DNA of 64,000 bases, taken from Flavobacteriales bacterium (GTDB lineage Bacteria > Bacteroidota > Bacteroidia > Flavobacteriales_F > PHOS-HE28). The DNA lies in NCBI GenBank assembly GCA_016710685.1, contig JADJVC010000001.1, positions 248,001 to 312,000 of the forward strand, in the 5' to 3' direction. Every line of letters starts with the position of its first letter. Within the stretch, counting starts at the first letter, position 1. The notes below the pieces were generated by a model that was not told the DNA's origin, searched no databases, and was given only the letters and a program-made list of their open reading frames with translations. The position numbers and the translations under genes were made by a program. This document shows, one piece after another, positions 35,704-45,499 of the stretch.

Positions 35704-36165
35704 ATGCCCGTAATCGAACGCTTCTACAACGCCTTCGCCCAAAGGGATTGGGCCACCATGGGTGCCTGCTACCACGCGGAAGCCCGCTTCAGCGATCCCG
35801 TATTCCCGGACTTGGACTCCGCCGGGGTGAAGGCCATGTGGAAAATGTTGTTGGGCGGGGAAACGGATCTGCGCATTGAATTCAGCGTGCTGGAAGAAAG
35901 CGCGGAAGCCGGTCTCGTCAAATGGGATGCCTATTACACCTTCAGCGCCAGCAAGCGAAAAGTCCACAACATCGTAACGTCCACGTTCACCTTGAAGGAC
36001 GGGTTGATCTGGAAACAACGTGACACCTTCGACCTGTGGAAATGGTCGCGGCAAGCGCTGGGAACTACGGGCGTGCTTTTAGGCTGGTCCCCAATTGTGC
36101 GCAACAAAGTGCAAGGCATGGCGGCTAAACGCTTGGCGAAGGCGATGGGGGATGGCAACTTATAG
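35704..36165 (+). CDS. NTF2-like / SnoaL-like protein
   Basis: 153 residues from the ATG at 35704, where the typical start MPVIERFYNAFAQRDWATM lies. Further NTF2 features are YHAEARFSDPVFPDL and a WDAYYTFSASKRKVHN strand with DGLIWKQRDTFDLWKW. The fold is a cone-shaped barrel used by many small enzymes and binding proteins. No catalytic assignment is possible. TATCTTG lies four bases before the start codon. Confidence 0.8.
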   Translation: MPVIERFYNAFAQRDWATMGACYHAEARFSDPVFPDLDSAGVKAMWKMLLGGETDLRIEFSVLEESAEAGLVKWDAYYTFSASKRKVHNIVTSTFTLKDGLIWKQRDTFDLWKWSRQALGTTGVLLGWSPIVRNKVQGMAAKRLAKAMGDGNL

Positions 36166-36192
36166 CGATGTACATAGCAAAGCTCGCGACTC

Positions 36193-36300
36193 AGTAGGGG
36201 TGATTGGTTGATGGTGAATTGTGATTAGACGCACAGCCTCACATCAACAGACTCAAGACTACCGACTCCAGACTCACAGCCCCACAGCCCCCAGCGCCTT
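36193..36300. repeat. Heptamer repeats (GACTCNN) at the 3' end of the DUF4421 gene
   Basis: GACTCAA-GACTACC-GACTCCA-GACTCAC units span about 36242-36272, next to GTGATTGGTTGATGGTGA-type sequence (36200-36225). They encode the tail of the DUF4421 protein on the other strand. Confidence 0.7.
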
Positions 36301-37319
36301 GATCCTGGATCGCCCAACCGGATGCCCAGCGCAAATCGCACGAAGCCGTAGTTCGTGCCCAAGCTCAATTTTTCAGCGATCGGCGTGGTGCTGTAGTAGA
36401 ACGAAGTGGTGAGCGCTCCATACCAACGGTCGCCATTGATACCTGCCCCCAATTTGAATTCGGTAACAGCGGCCAAGCCGGTGCCGTGCAGGGTTTCCGT
36501 TGGCGTGGTAATGGACTGGTCGGCATAGGTGAATCCCGGAAAAATCGCTGCATGGATGAAACCCTTTTGCCAAAATGAAAACGTGTGGGCATAGCCGATG
36601 GTGGCACCTACCAGCAACCGCCGTAAACCCGAAAAGCCGGTAGCGAGCTGGAAGGTGTCCACGAGCGCCGGGCTCAGAATGGAGCTATCGGCCGCGATGG
36701 TGGTATGCCATGCGGAAAGCCCGGCAACGAACGTTCCGGCGCTCTTCTTCTGCCGCTCCATCTGGAAGTTTGCGGCATTCTCGCTGAAACGCCGTTTCCC
36801 GCTCAGGGCATAGTGTGCCGAAAGCAGGAACGTGCGGTTGGAAAGGTCCGGCCGCACCACGGGCGCATCGCTTCCGGTCCACCGCTTGGGATCGTTCAAG
36901 TAGTACCCTTCGGTGGTGTTCCAGAAGCCGCGTGCCCACAGTCTTCTCCCGGTAAAGCCCACGCCCAATCCTTTGGATGAGGTCTTGCCCAACGAGGCAT
37001 CATAGTCGCTAAAGGCGGGCACGTTGAATGTGGCTTCCACGCTGAGCCATTTATAGTCCAACCCGAGGCCGTACTGTTCCATGCTGTTGGTTGAAAATGA
37101 AAGGCCGCCACCGGCATCCTGCTCCACGTCCACATCCACAAGCTGCAGTTTCGCCACCGCGCTGATCACCAAGTTGCTACGGTACGTGGCGATGTAGGCC
37201 GTGTCATGGTCCGGTGGTGCAAGCGTGTCGCCCGCTAATGCGGAACGCACTTTATCCCCCAACTGCGCTTGTGCGTTCAAGGTGAAGGCGCTCAAAAGCA
37301 ATACAAGTATCCGCCGCAT
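36225..37319 (-). CDS. DUF4421 domain outer-membrane-like protein
   Basis: 364 residues from the ATG at 37319, with a signal peptide (MRRILVLLLSAFTLNAQA). The body is rich in amphipathic beta strands and aromatic girdle residues, typical of DUF4421 proteins and small outer-membrane barrels (e.g. YGLGLDYKWLSVEATFNVP). The family part appears to end at YGFVRFALGIRLG; the last ~28 residues are encoded by GACTC heptamer repeats, suggesting stop loss by repeat invasion. Function is unknown. TACCTTTC lies five bases before the start. Confidence 0.75.
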   Translation of the reverse strand: MRRILVLLLSAFTLNAQAQLGDKVRSALAGDTLAPPDHDTAYIATYRSNLVISAVAKLQLVDVDVEQDAGGGLSFSTNSMEQYGLGLDYKWLSVEATFNVPAFSDYDASLGKTSSKGLGVGFTGRRLWARGFWNTTEGYYLNDPKRWTGSDAPVVRPDLSNRTFLLSAHYALSGKRRFSENAANFQMERQKKSAGTFVAGLSAWHTTIAADSSILSPALVDTFQLATGFSGLRRLLVGATIGYAHTFSFWQKGFIHAAIFPGFTYADQSITTPTETLHGTGLAAVTEFKLGAGINGDRWYGALTTSFYYSTTPIAEKLSLGTNYGFVRFALGIRLGDPGSRRWGLWGCESGVGSLESVDVRLCV

Positions 37320-37365
37320 GCCGCGAAAGGTATTTGGACCAAGGTGGTAAGCATATCCCCAAAAC

Positions 37366-37548
37366 GGGTGATTGGTCAATGGTGATCAGTGATCGGACTC
37401 AAGACTCACGACTCATGACTCCCGACTCAACGAGTATTCCTCTGTGCCCTCTGTGGCCCCTGAGCGAAGCGCCGCACTGAGCGAAGCCGAAGTGCCGAAG
37501 GGTGCCTCTGTGGTGAACCTTTCCGACTCAAAACTCATGACTCCCGAC
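37366..37548. repeat. Heptamer and octamer repeats between DUF4421 and the M1 peptidase
   Basis: GACTCAA-GACTCAC-GACTCAT-GACTCCC-GACTCAA (37396-37430), then octamer-like CCTCTGTGCCCTCTGTGG (37439-37456) and CCTCTGTGGTGAA (37505-37517), then GACTCAA-AACTCAT-GACTCCC-GACTC (37524-37549). The last block ends at the likely true stop of the peptidase gene. Confidence 0.75.
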
Positions 37549-39241
37549 TCATTCCCGCAAAGCCCGTTTCAGCGTTTTCCCACCAAGTTGCTCAACTTCC
37601 ACGTACCAATTCCGGTCGGGCAGCAGGGTGGCGGTTTTGGGGGTTCAATTCGCTTGCGGGGGAAGACCATGCCGTGGCGATCGGCACCATTCGTTCTTCA
37701 CCGTTCACAGTAATCTTGATAGGCATCGCGAAGCCGTCCACGCAGTTGCCCCAACGCACCATAAGTCGGCCTTTCCGCACACCCCATTGCAGCACCGGCA
37801 CGTCCGTGGTGTGCAGGTACTGCTGAAATACCTTGCTGAAGTCGAGCCCACTGAAGTCGCTGATGAACTGTTCCACTTCAGCACTGGTAACGATGCCGTG
37901 CCGGAACTTCAAATTCATGCTCCGCAACATCTCCCTGAAGAGGCTGTCGTTAGCCATTACGTGGCGGATGGTGTGGATCATGTTCGCGCCCTTGTAGTAC
38001 ATGTCCGTGCTGCCTTCCTGGTTCACGCCGTATGGGCCGATGATAGGGATGTCGTTCTCGATGTGCTTCCGCAGACCCACTAGGTAATCATCACCGGCGG
38101 CATCGCCGAATTCGCATTGGGTGTAGAGCGTTTCGCTGTAATCGGTGAAGCCTTCGTGTACCCACATGTCCGCAATGTCCGCCGTGGTAATGCTGTTGCC
38201 GAACCATTCGTGACCGCTCTCGTGGATGATCACATAGTCCCATTTCAGGCCCCAGCCCGTACCGCTGAGATCCCTGCCGAGGTAACCGTTCTGGAAGTGG
38301 TTTCCGTAGGCCACGGCACTCTGGTGCTCCATGCCCAATTCCGGTGCTTCAACAAGCTTGTAGCTGTCTGCATAAAAAGGGTAGGGGCCTAACCAATGTT
38401 CGAAACACTTCAGCATCAACGGCACTTGTTTGAAATGCTCGCGCGCCTTGGCCTCGTTGGCCGCCAGTACCCAGTAATCGCAGTCCAATGGGCCGTTTTG
38501 GCCGTGATACGCTTCATGGATGTGGGCGTATTTTCCGATCGCGGGAATGAGGTCGTAGTTGTTGATGGGGTTTACCACTGCCCACGTCCAAGTGCTGGTG
38601 CCGTCGGCATTTTTCGCCACGTTGCGCAACCGGCCATTGCCCACGGCCTGCAAGGAGTCCGGCGCTATGATGTGCATCGCCGCACTATCAGGTTCGTCGC
38701 TCTGGATGTCCTTGCACGGGTACCACACACTGGCGCCCAAGCCTTGGCACGCAGCACTGATCCACGGGTTGCCTTGCGGATCCTTTTTCCAGATCCATCC
38801 GCCGTCCCACGGTGGGTTGCGGGCCTCGCGTGGAACGCCCGAATAGCGGATGGTGAGCGCTGCGGAAGCACCTGTTGCCATTTCCTGCGGAAGGTCCAAC
38901 CAGAACACGTTGCCTTCGCGTGTGTAATGAAGGTCGCTTTCCCCGGCAGGGGATAGCAATGATGCCGATTGCATTTCCAAGGGCTCTTGCAGATCGATCT
39001 GCATCCGCTGGCCCGGTGCCAACGTGCGGAAGGCGATGCGCGTGGTGCCCTCGATGGATCTGGTTGCGAAGTCCGGCCGCACGGTTATGTCGTAATGCGT
39101 AACGTCCCACCAAGCGCGGTATGGGCCGTTGCTTCCGCGCAGCGTGTCCGCATGCGTGAAGTTGTGGGCGTGCTTCAGCGGCTGGCTATTTGCGCTTGAA
39201 ATCACCAGCAGCCAAAGGGCGATCGTATCTAAGGGACGCAT
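37549..39241 (-). CDS. M1 family metallopeptidase (frameshifted near its 3' end)
   Basis: 563 residues if corrected. The signal peptide starts at the ATG at 39241. The zinc site HESGHEWFGN, with the third ligand Glu in MWVHEGFTDYSE 18 residues on, is complete (about residue 340). The substrate N-terminus anchor is probably LGMEHQSAVAYG. At the 3' end five C (minus strand; 37639-37643) shift the frame, so as read it ends at 37592 with an odd tail. With four C it continues as KTATLLPDRNWYVEVEQ and ends LKRALRE at 37549. It is a secreted or periplasmic aminopeptidase. Confidence 0.88.
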
Positions 39242-39291
39242 CTGGGTCAAAAATAGGACGGGGCTGTATGTCGCGAGCGCCTCGTCCTGAT

Positions 39292-41543
39292 TCAGCGCAC
39301 ATCAACTTCATCCAAAAACAGCCATGCCGGCTTCCCAGCACCGGCGAAGCCTTCCGGTATGTTTCCGATGTGCTTTACAGCGATCCGTACATACCGCGCC
39401 TTACCGGTTTTGTCGATGCTGAATTCATTTCGGCCCACTGCGTCCATGCCTTTCGCAATGCCGTAGGGAACGAAATTCTTGCCATCGCTGCTGATGCTGA
39501 ACACCACTTCTTTCGGTAGGTGGATCCAACTGTGCGTCTCGTTCAATGCGCCAATGCCGATGTGCCCGATCGCTTGCTCGCTGCCCAGGTCCACGGTGAT
39601 GGTAACGCCTTTGCGCCAGCCCAACCACTCCGTGTTCACGCGCTTCTCCTGCGCGGTGATGCCATCCACCAGTGTGAATGCGCCGCCTTCGTTGTACTGT
39701 TCGTCGGGTTGAACGCTTAAGGTGATGGGGTGCGCGGTGGCGAGGTTGAATTGGAACGTCCGGCTGCTCACCTTTGGGAACCTGCCGTGTTTCTCATACA
39801 AACCGGCGCTGATCGTTCGGTCCTGGCCTTCGACATCAAAAGGGCCTACATAGTTGAACACGCCGGCCGTATCGGTGTCCGTGTACCCAATTTTGCTGGG
39901 TATGGCCGAACGCAGGTCCAATTTGACTGTGCCGGGCACAGCGCCTTGCCCCAGCCTGAACTGCACCTCAAACAGGCTCTTCGCGTAATTCACATGCATC
40001 GCATCCAGACTCGGAAATTCGCTCTCCAAACGATTGATGAAATCCGCTTCATGCCTTTTTTCCTTCGGCGTCCACAACACTTCGGCCAAGGCCAGCATGC
40101 GCGGCACCGCCATGTATTCCACATGCTCCGGCGTTAGGATGTATTCGGTCCACACGTTGCCCTGCGCGCCGAGGATGTACTTCGCTTCTTCCGCGTTCAA
40201 CTCCGCTGGCACCGGCTCATACCTGTAAACTTTCTGCACGGTGAGGTAGCCCCCGATCGCCAACGGTTCGTTCGCCGGGTCGCCTTGGTATTTGTCGAAG
40301 TAGCAATAGTCGCCGGGTGTCATCACTGCATAGTGCCCGCTCTGCGCGGCCGCCACGCCGCCTTCCGTGCCGCGCCAGCTCATCACTGCGGCGTTCGGAG
40401 CCAAACCGCCTTCCAAGATCTCGTCCCAGCCGATGATCTTGCGACCCTTGCTGTTCACGAACTTCTCGATCCGCTGGATGAAATAGCTCTGCAATTCATG
40501 CTCGTCCTTCAGCCCTTCCGCCTTCATCCGCGCTTGGCATTTCGGGCAGGTCTTCCAGCGCTCTTTGGGGCATTCATCGCCACCAATGTGGATGTATGCA
40601 CTATGGAAAAGCTCCATCACCTCAGTGAGCACATCTTCCAGCACGGTAAATACGGTGTCATTCCCCGCGCAGAACACGTCATCGAATACGCCCCAACCGC
40701 GTTGCACTTCGTACGGGCCTCCGGTGCAGCCTAATTCCGGATACGCCGCCAAAGCCGCCATGGCATGCCCCGGCATCTCAATTTCGGGCACCACGTTGAT
40801 GTGGCGCGCCGCCGCATAAGCAACCACTTCGCGGATCTGCTCCTGCGTGTAAAAACCGCCGTAAGGGATGCTGTCGTATTCCCGCCGACTGTACGGCCCC
40901 ACTTGGCTGCCTTTGCGCCAACCACCTACCTCGGTGAGCTTCGGGTACTTCTTGATCTCGATCCGCCAGCCTTGGTCGTCCGTGAGGTGCCAGTGGAAAC
41001 TGTTCATCTTATACCGCGCCAGCAGGTCGATGTAATGCTTCACGAATTCCACAGTGAAGAAGTGGCGGCATACGTCGAGGTGCATTGCGCGCCATGCGAA
41101 TCGCGGCGCATCCGCAATGCTGAGACAAGGAATGGATCCCACGCTTTTCCTTGTTCCAAGAGCTGGATCAACGTACGGGATCCTCGGAAAAGCCCTTCTT
41201 CATTGGTGGCGGATAGCTCGATGTGGTCCGAAGCCACTCGAAGGCGGTACCATTCCGGAGGCAGAAGCGTATCGGGTTGGAACAATTGAAGTTCAATGCG
41301 CAATGGAGCATCACACGAGCCATCGGTGGTAGCATGCAGTGGCTCCATTTCGGCTTTCAGCAGTTCCACCAACTCGGGACTCACCGTGGGGTCGGGCTGG
41401 AACTGCCATGGACATTGCAAGGAACAATCGCCACCGGTCAATTCCATTTCCGCAGGCAACGGGATCAATTCGGGCAGCGCCGAGGGCGTTTGGGCCATAA
41501 CGACGGATGCCTGAAGCAGCAGCAGGAGGGGAGTAAGGCGCAT
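39292..41543 (-). CDS. GH20 beta-N-acetylhexosaminidase (frameshifted)
   Basis: 750 residues if corrected. It begins at the ATG at 41543 with a signal peptide ending VVMAQ, then a GH20 N-terminal domain. At 41145-41148 four A (minus strand) appear where five restore the frame: LIQLLEQGKS continues to SIPCLSIADAPRFAWRAMHL. The catalytic barrel has LDVCRHFF, HLTDDQGWR and the Asp-Glu pair in HIGGDECPKERW. The C-terminus (about 540-750) is a beta-sandwich with a discoidin-like end. It releases terminal GlcNAc or GalNAc from chitin, glycans or wall fragments. Confidence 0.88.
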
Positions 41544-41574
41544 GGTGTAAAGATGCGGATCTTCGAGGTGCGCA

Positions 41575-41645
41575 TTGGGCAGTTGCAGTGGGCAGTGGCG
41601 GTCGGCAGTACCTGATACCCAGTACCCGATACCCAGTACCAGAAA
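41575..41645. repeat. Heptamer repeats between GH20 and rpsP
   Basis: GGCAGTTGCAGTGGGCAGTGGC (41577-41598) is followed by AGTACCT-GATACCC-AGTACCC-GATACCC-AGTACCA (41608-41642). Both are seven-base periodic. They fill the divergent spacer. Confidence 0.75.
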
Positions 41646-41772
41646 TTCCAATCGTATTCTCTGCGTCTCTGCGCTTCCAAAATCAGCGTTCGAACTCAAC
41701 TTTTGCCAGTTCCGGGAAAATCCCGACATTTGCGACCCCTTAACGAAACGGGGACCTAAAACCAACCGCGAC

Positions 41773-42357
41773 ATGCCGACCCGCATCCGCCTTCAGAGAA
41801 AAGGCAAAAAAGGCAAGCCATACTATCACTTGGTAGTGGCTGACCAACGCGCCCCGCGCGACGGAAAATACATCGAACGCATCGGTGCCTACGACCCCAA
41901 CCGGAATCCCGCCCTTGTGGAGGTGGACCGCGAAAAGGCGATGGACTGGTTGCAAAAAGGAGCGCAACCGAGCGATACCGCCCGCGCCATCCTTAGCTAC
42001 ACCGGCGTGGTGTTTAAGAACCACCTGCAGAACGGTGTGAAAAAAGGAGCCTTCGACCAAGCCGAAGCCGATCGCCGCTTCGATGGTTGGATGAGCGAGA
42101 AGGCACAAAAAGTGGAAGCCAAGCGTACCGGCCTTGTGGACGGTGCCGAGAAAGCGTTTAAAGACCGTGTGGAAGCCGAGCGCAAGAAGAGCGAGGACCG
42201 CGCTGCCACATTGATCGCCAAAATGAACGCCCAGATCGCAGCCCCTGCTGTGGAAGCTGAAGCAACCGGCGAAGCACCAGCAGCAGAAGCGGATGCACCG
42301 ATCGCAGAAGCCGAAGCCCCTGCCGCTACCGAAGGCGAAGCACCTGCCGAAGCCTGA
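41773..42357 (+). CDS. rpsP: 30S ribosomal protein S16 with long C-terminal tail
   Basis: 194 residues, against about 80 in E. coli. The S16 domain is residues 1-80 (MPTRIRLQRKGKKGKPYYHL at the start). A charged helical stretch follows (80-155), then an Ala/Glu/Pro-rich tail (155-194). Such extensions are usual in Bacteroidota S16. The ATG at 41773 is the only start compatible with the conserved N-terminus. It is first in a cluster with rimM and trmN6, with a terminator directly after it. Confidence 0.95.
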   Translation: MPTRIRLQRKGKKGKPYYHLVVADQRAPRDGKYIERIGAYDPNRNPALVEVDREKAMDWLQKGAQPSDTARAILSYTGVVFKNHLQNGVKKGAFDQAEADRRFDGWMSEKAQKVEAKRTGLVDGAEKAFKDRVEAERKKSEDRAATLIAKMNAQIAAPAVEAEATGEAPAAEADAPIAEAEAPAATEGEAPAEA

Positions 42358-42371
42358 TCATAGCCATTAGC

Positions 42372-42405
42372 AAAAGCCCGCTGCCGAAAGGTGGCGGGCT
42401 TTTTT
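42372..42405 (+). terminator. Rho-independent terminator after rpsP
   Basis: The stem AAAAGCCCGC pairs with GCGGGCTTTT around a TGCCGAAAGGTG loop, followed by a T run. It ends rpsP transcription, so rimM may use its own promoter. Confidence 0.88.
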
Positions 42406-42424
42406 ATTTCCGGGCCTGATCAAT

Positions 42425-42555
42425 GAATACTTTCACCACGGAGGGCACAGAGGTTGATTTGGAGACTTGATCTGGCTGTTGGACGACTGCCGCTGCCAAC
42501 TGCCACTGAATACTCTTCCCCGTGTTCTCCGTGCCTCTGTGGTGAAATTTCTTTA
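42425..42555. repeat. Octamer-type facing repeats between rpsP and rimM
   Basis: The left arm is CACCACGGAGGGCACAGAGG (42434-42453). The right arm is CCGTGTTCTCCGTGCCTCTG continuing TGGTGAAATTTC (42521-42552). A heptamer-like GCCGCTGCCAACTGCCACTG lies between them. Confidence 0.75.
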
Positions 42556-42579
42556 CCTCCCACCTAAATTCACCGCCCA

Positions 42580-43125
42580 ATGGACCTCAGTAACCTCCAC
42601 CGCGTAGGCAAATTGGGTAAACCTTGGGGCAATCAAGGCGAGCTCAGCTTGCACTTGGATGGTTCCGAATTCAAAGAAGTGCTGGCCATGGGCGTGCTCT
42701 TCGCCGATATCGATGGTCAAAAAGTACCATTCCACGTCAGCCACTTTCGTGAACACCCGCGCATCGGGGCGGTGGTGAAGTTCGAAGATCTGGATGACCC
42801 GCAAGGCTCAGCCTTCTTGGTGAATTGCGACGTGTTTGCGCCGCCGGGTCATCAGCCCGCTGAAATGGAGGAGGAAGAGGACGAGGAAAATCTCAACCCG
42901 GAAGACCTCGTAGGCATGCACGTACACGATGAAAAGCATGGCCACCTCGGCGAGGTCACGGGTATGGAAGGCAACGAGGACAACCCCGTATTGGTAGTGG
43001 TGAAGGACGGAGTGGAAGTGCTGTTGCCCATGAACGGCGACTTGATCCAAAGCATTGCCTTGGAATCGCGCAGGATCGATGTGCGCACGCCGGACGGCCT
43101 TGTGGAGCTCTACCGGAACGGATAG
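42580..43125 (+). CDS. rimM: Ribosome maturation factor RimM
   Basis: 181 residues. The N-terminal domain has HRVGKLGKPWGNQGELSL (the RimM GxxGxxG-like block) and the C-terminal PRC-barrel has VLVVVKDGVEVLLPM. An acidic linker (about residues 92-104, EEEEDEENLN) joins them. It assists 30S assembly by binding S19. trmN6 starts 11 bp later. Confidence 0.92.
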   Translation: MDLSNLHRVGKLGKPWGNQGELSLHLDGSEFKEVLAMGVLFADIDGQKVPFHVSHFREHPRIGAVVKFEDLDDPQGSAFLVNCDVFAPPGHQPAEMEEEEDEENLNPEDLVGMHVHDEKHGHLGEVTGMEGNEDNPVLVVVKDGVEVLLPMNGDLIQSIALESRRIDVRTPDGLVELYRNG

Positions 43126-43135
43126 GCAGGCGGCC

Positions 43136-43843
43136 ATGCCCAATCCGTGGTTCCGGTTCAAACAGTTCACCGTAAAGCAGGACCGGTGCGCCATGAAGGT
43201 GAGCACCGACGGCAACCTACTTGGCGCATGGACGCGCTACGACGGCGCTTCGCGGATCCTCGACATCGGCACCGGTACCGGCCTCTTGGCGCTTATTGCG
43301 GCACAGCGAAATCAACAGGCACACATCGAAGCCGTGGAGTTGGATCCCGATGCGGCTGCCCAAGCCCGCGAGAATGTCGCAGAAAGCCCGTGGCCACAGC
43401 GGATCATGGTGCATCATGCCGATGTTCGGACGTGGGAAACAAATGCCCTTTACGACCTCGTATTGTGCAATCCGCCGTTTTACAAGGGCCATATCCCATC
43501 CAGCGAAGCCCACACGGCCATGGCCAAGCACGACGGCATGCTTAGCCTCGCAGCGTTGCTGAGCACCATGGCCCGCTTGACCGTGGCTGAAGCCCGCATC
43601 TCCATGATCATCCCGGTCGAAAGGATCATGGAGCTTGAAAGCGTTGCCGCTGATGAAGGCTTCATACCCAGCCGGAAATGCCAGGTGAGTTATCGTCACG
43701 GGAGACCTCCGAAACGGGTGTTGATCGAGCTTTCACGCGGAAACCATGCACCAGTCCTAGAAGAACTCACCGTGGAAACTGGAACAGGCAAACCAACACC
43801 GGAATTCCGCGCGCTTCCCAGCGATCTGGAACTGGATTTCTAA
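43136..43843 (+). CDS. trmN6: tRNA1(Val) (adenine(37)-N6)-methyltransferase TrmN6-like
   Basis: 235 residues. The N-terminus MPNPWFRFKQFTVKQDRCAMKV is typical of the YfiC/TrmN6 group (only its start is quoted). The SAM motif is ILDIGTGTGLLAL (about residues 41-53) and the catalytic NPPY-type motif is LCNPPFYKG (about 110-118). It methylates A37 of tRNA. Close linkage to rimM suggests a translation-related operon. Convergent with the dehydrogenase downstream. Confidence 0.87.
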   Translation: MPNPWFRFKQFTVKQDRCAMKVSTDGNLLGAWTRYDGASRILDIGTGTGLLALIAAQRNQQAHIEAVELDPDAAAQARENVAESPWPQRIMVHHADVRTWETNALYDLVLCNPPFYKGHIPSSEAHTAMAKHDGMLSLAALLSTMARLTVAEARISMIIPVERIMELESVAADEGFIPSRKCQVSYRHGRPPKRVLIELSRGNHAPVLEELTVETGTGKPTPEFRALPSDLELDF

Positions 43844-43884
43844 TTCCAATTGTTATAAGTCGGTCGGAGATCCGGCTTTGGGAT

Positions 43885-44012
43885 TTTCGTCCACAGATTT
43901 CACAGATAACACAGATAAAACCGTTCGCATTCCCGGCGCGACCGCACGGGCCCACACATCGCCCGCGCCGCATTGATCTGCGTAATCGGCGCAATCTGCG
44001 GCTAACCCTTTT
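43885..44012. repeat. Nonamer-type facing repeats between trmN6 and the dehydrogenase
   Basis: The left part is CACAGATTT-CACAGATAA-CACAGATAA (43892-43918). The right part is ATCTGCGTAATCGGCGCAATCTGCGGCT (43976-44003). The right part nearly repeats the sequence at 11362-11388. Confidence 0.75.
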
Positions 44013-44036
44013 TCTTGGTGCGTGTACGCGGAATCC

Positions 44037-45389
44037 CTAAGCCGTCACCGTCGACTCTTCCTCCTTGAACACAATGCCCAAGTCGGCCAGTTCATCCAGG
44101 ATGGGGTTGTACAGCTCGGGCTTCAATGGAAGCAATACGCCGCGGTCCTTAATGGCACCGTTCAACAGCAATTTGGCCGCTATGGCCATCGGTAGGCCCA
44201 CGGTATGCGCCATGGCCGTGTGTATGGGATCTTCGCCGATCACCACCAACGACGACCGGATCTCCTGCACGCGGTTTTCCAAGCGATAGCGGAAGTTGTG
44301 TGCCATCACCACCATGTCCTTGTCCTTCGCGCCCAGTTTCCATTTCACTTCCAACAGCCGTTGCAACGTTGCGGCCGGTGAAAGCCCTGTCGCACCGATG
44401 GTCCCAGTGCCGAAAAGGCCCAGCCATTCCAGTTTGTTCATTGCGGCGCAAGCAGCGTCAAGTCCGAGGTAGGTGGCCACACGCCCGCGCAGGTCCTTGC
44501 CCTTTACCGCCTTTGGCAGGAATGCCGTGATGTAGTCCGCCCACGAGCTTTCCGCAGGCATTTCCAACACGTAACCGTCTTCCGTGCAACCTAATTGTAC
44601 CAAGGTGTCCCATGCATCGCAATAGCCTTCTTGGCGCAACGTGCCGCGCAACATGGTCGGTATGTCCGCGATGCCATACGCCTCGCGGTATTTCAGGGAA
44701 TCACGGTTTGCGTAGCCCTCGAAACGGCCCGCGCCAGGCACATCGATCGGAGTGTAGCGGCGGAAAAGCTGATGGTAGGGAATGTACTTCAACGCCCCGT
44801 CCTGTATGTATTGCGCAGCGTGTCCTTGGCCGGCAAGTACCACATTGCGCGGGTTCCAGCTGAATTTGTAATGCCACGGATTGTCATCGCTTTCCGGTGC
44901 GACCAAACCGCCGCAATAGCTTTCAAAAGCTTCCATTTTGCCACCTTCGTCATGGATCTTGTGCAGCACCCGCATAGCGCTCATGTGGTCAATGCCGGGG
45001 TCAAGGCCCATTTCGTTCAGCACGATCAGCCCGGCCTTTTTGAAATCCGCATCCATGGCCCAAAGCGCATCGGGCACATAGCTGGGCGTTATCACATTCT
45101 TGCCCAAACGCAGGCAGTCCTTCAGCACGTCCATGTGCATGAAGGCAGGCAACATGCTGATCACCAGATCGTGCTTGGCCACCAATTCCGCACGGGCCGC
45201 AGCATCCGTGGCATCCAAGGCCATGGCGGTAGCCACGTCCTTCCGGTCACCAATCAGCGCCTGCGCCTGTGCAGGCTCACGGTCCGCAACGGTTACGGTC
45301 CAGTTCTCTGCTTTGGCATGTTGCAACAGGTAACGGACCAACGAAGATGCCGAACGCCCGGCACCAAGGATCAAGATTGAACGCTTCAT
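44037..45389 (-). CDS. Saccharopine dehydrogenase family protein
   Basis: 450 residues from the ATG at 45389. The Rossmann start is SILILGAGRSASSLVRYL, and the C-terminal saccharopine dehydrogenase domain covers about 135-440 (FESYCGGLVAPESDDNPW and GYANRDSLKYREAYG). In this family the enzyme interconverts saccharopine with glutamate and a lysine-derived semialdehyde, in lysine degradation. It could also be a carboxynorspermidine-type enzyme, but the length favours saccharopine dehydrogenase. CACCTTTG lies four bases before the start codon. Confidence 0.85.
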   Translation of the reverse strand: MKRSILILGAGRSASSLVRYLLQHAKAENWTVTVADREPAQAQALIGDRKDVATAMALDATDAAARAELVAKHDLVISMLPAFMHMDVLKDCLRLGKNVITPSYVPDALWAMDADFKKAGLIVLNEMGLDPGIDHMSAMRVLHKIHDEGGKMEAFESYCGGLVAPESDDNPWHYKFSWNPRNVVLAGQGHAAQYIQDGALKYIPYHQLFRRYTPIDVPGAGRFEGYANRDSLKYREAYGIADIPTMLRGTLRQEGYCDAWDTLVQLGCTEDGYVLEMPAESSWADYITAFLPKAVKGKDLRGRVATYLGLDAACAAMNKLEWLGLFGTGTIGATGLSPAATLQRLLEVKWKLGAKDKDMVVMAHNFRYRLENRVQEIRSSLVVIGEDPIHTAMAHTVGLPMAIAAKLLLNGAIKDRGVLLPLKPELYNPILDELADLGIVFKEEESTVTA

Positions 45390-45393
45390 GGTG

Positions 45394-45401
45394 CAAAGGT
45401 G
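45394..45401 (-). promoter_or_regulatory. Candidate -7 box of the saccharopine dehydrogenase gene
   Basis: On the minus strand it reads CACCTTTG, one base off TAnnTTTG. A TTTG lies 18 bases upstream, at the distance of the Bacteroidota -33 element. Only four bases separate the box from the ATG, so the transcript would be leaderless or nearly so. Confidence 0.45.
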
Positions 45402-45499
45402 CGGGTTTGGTGGGGAATGCAAACGACTACCTTTTGAAACGGATTAATGCAGCGAACTATGCTATGGCATGGATGTTTAACTTTCGGAAAACCGAACCA

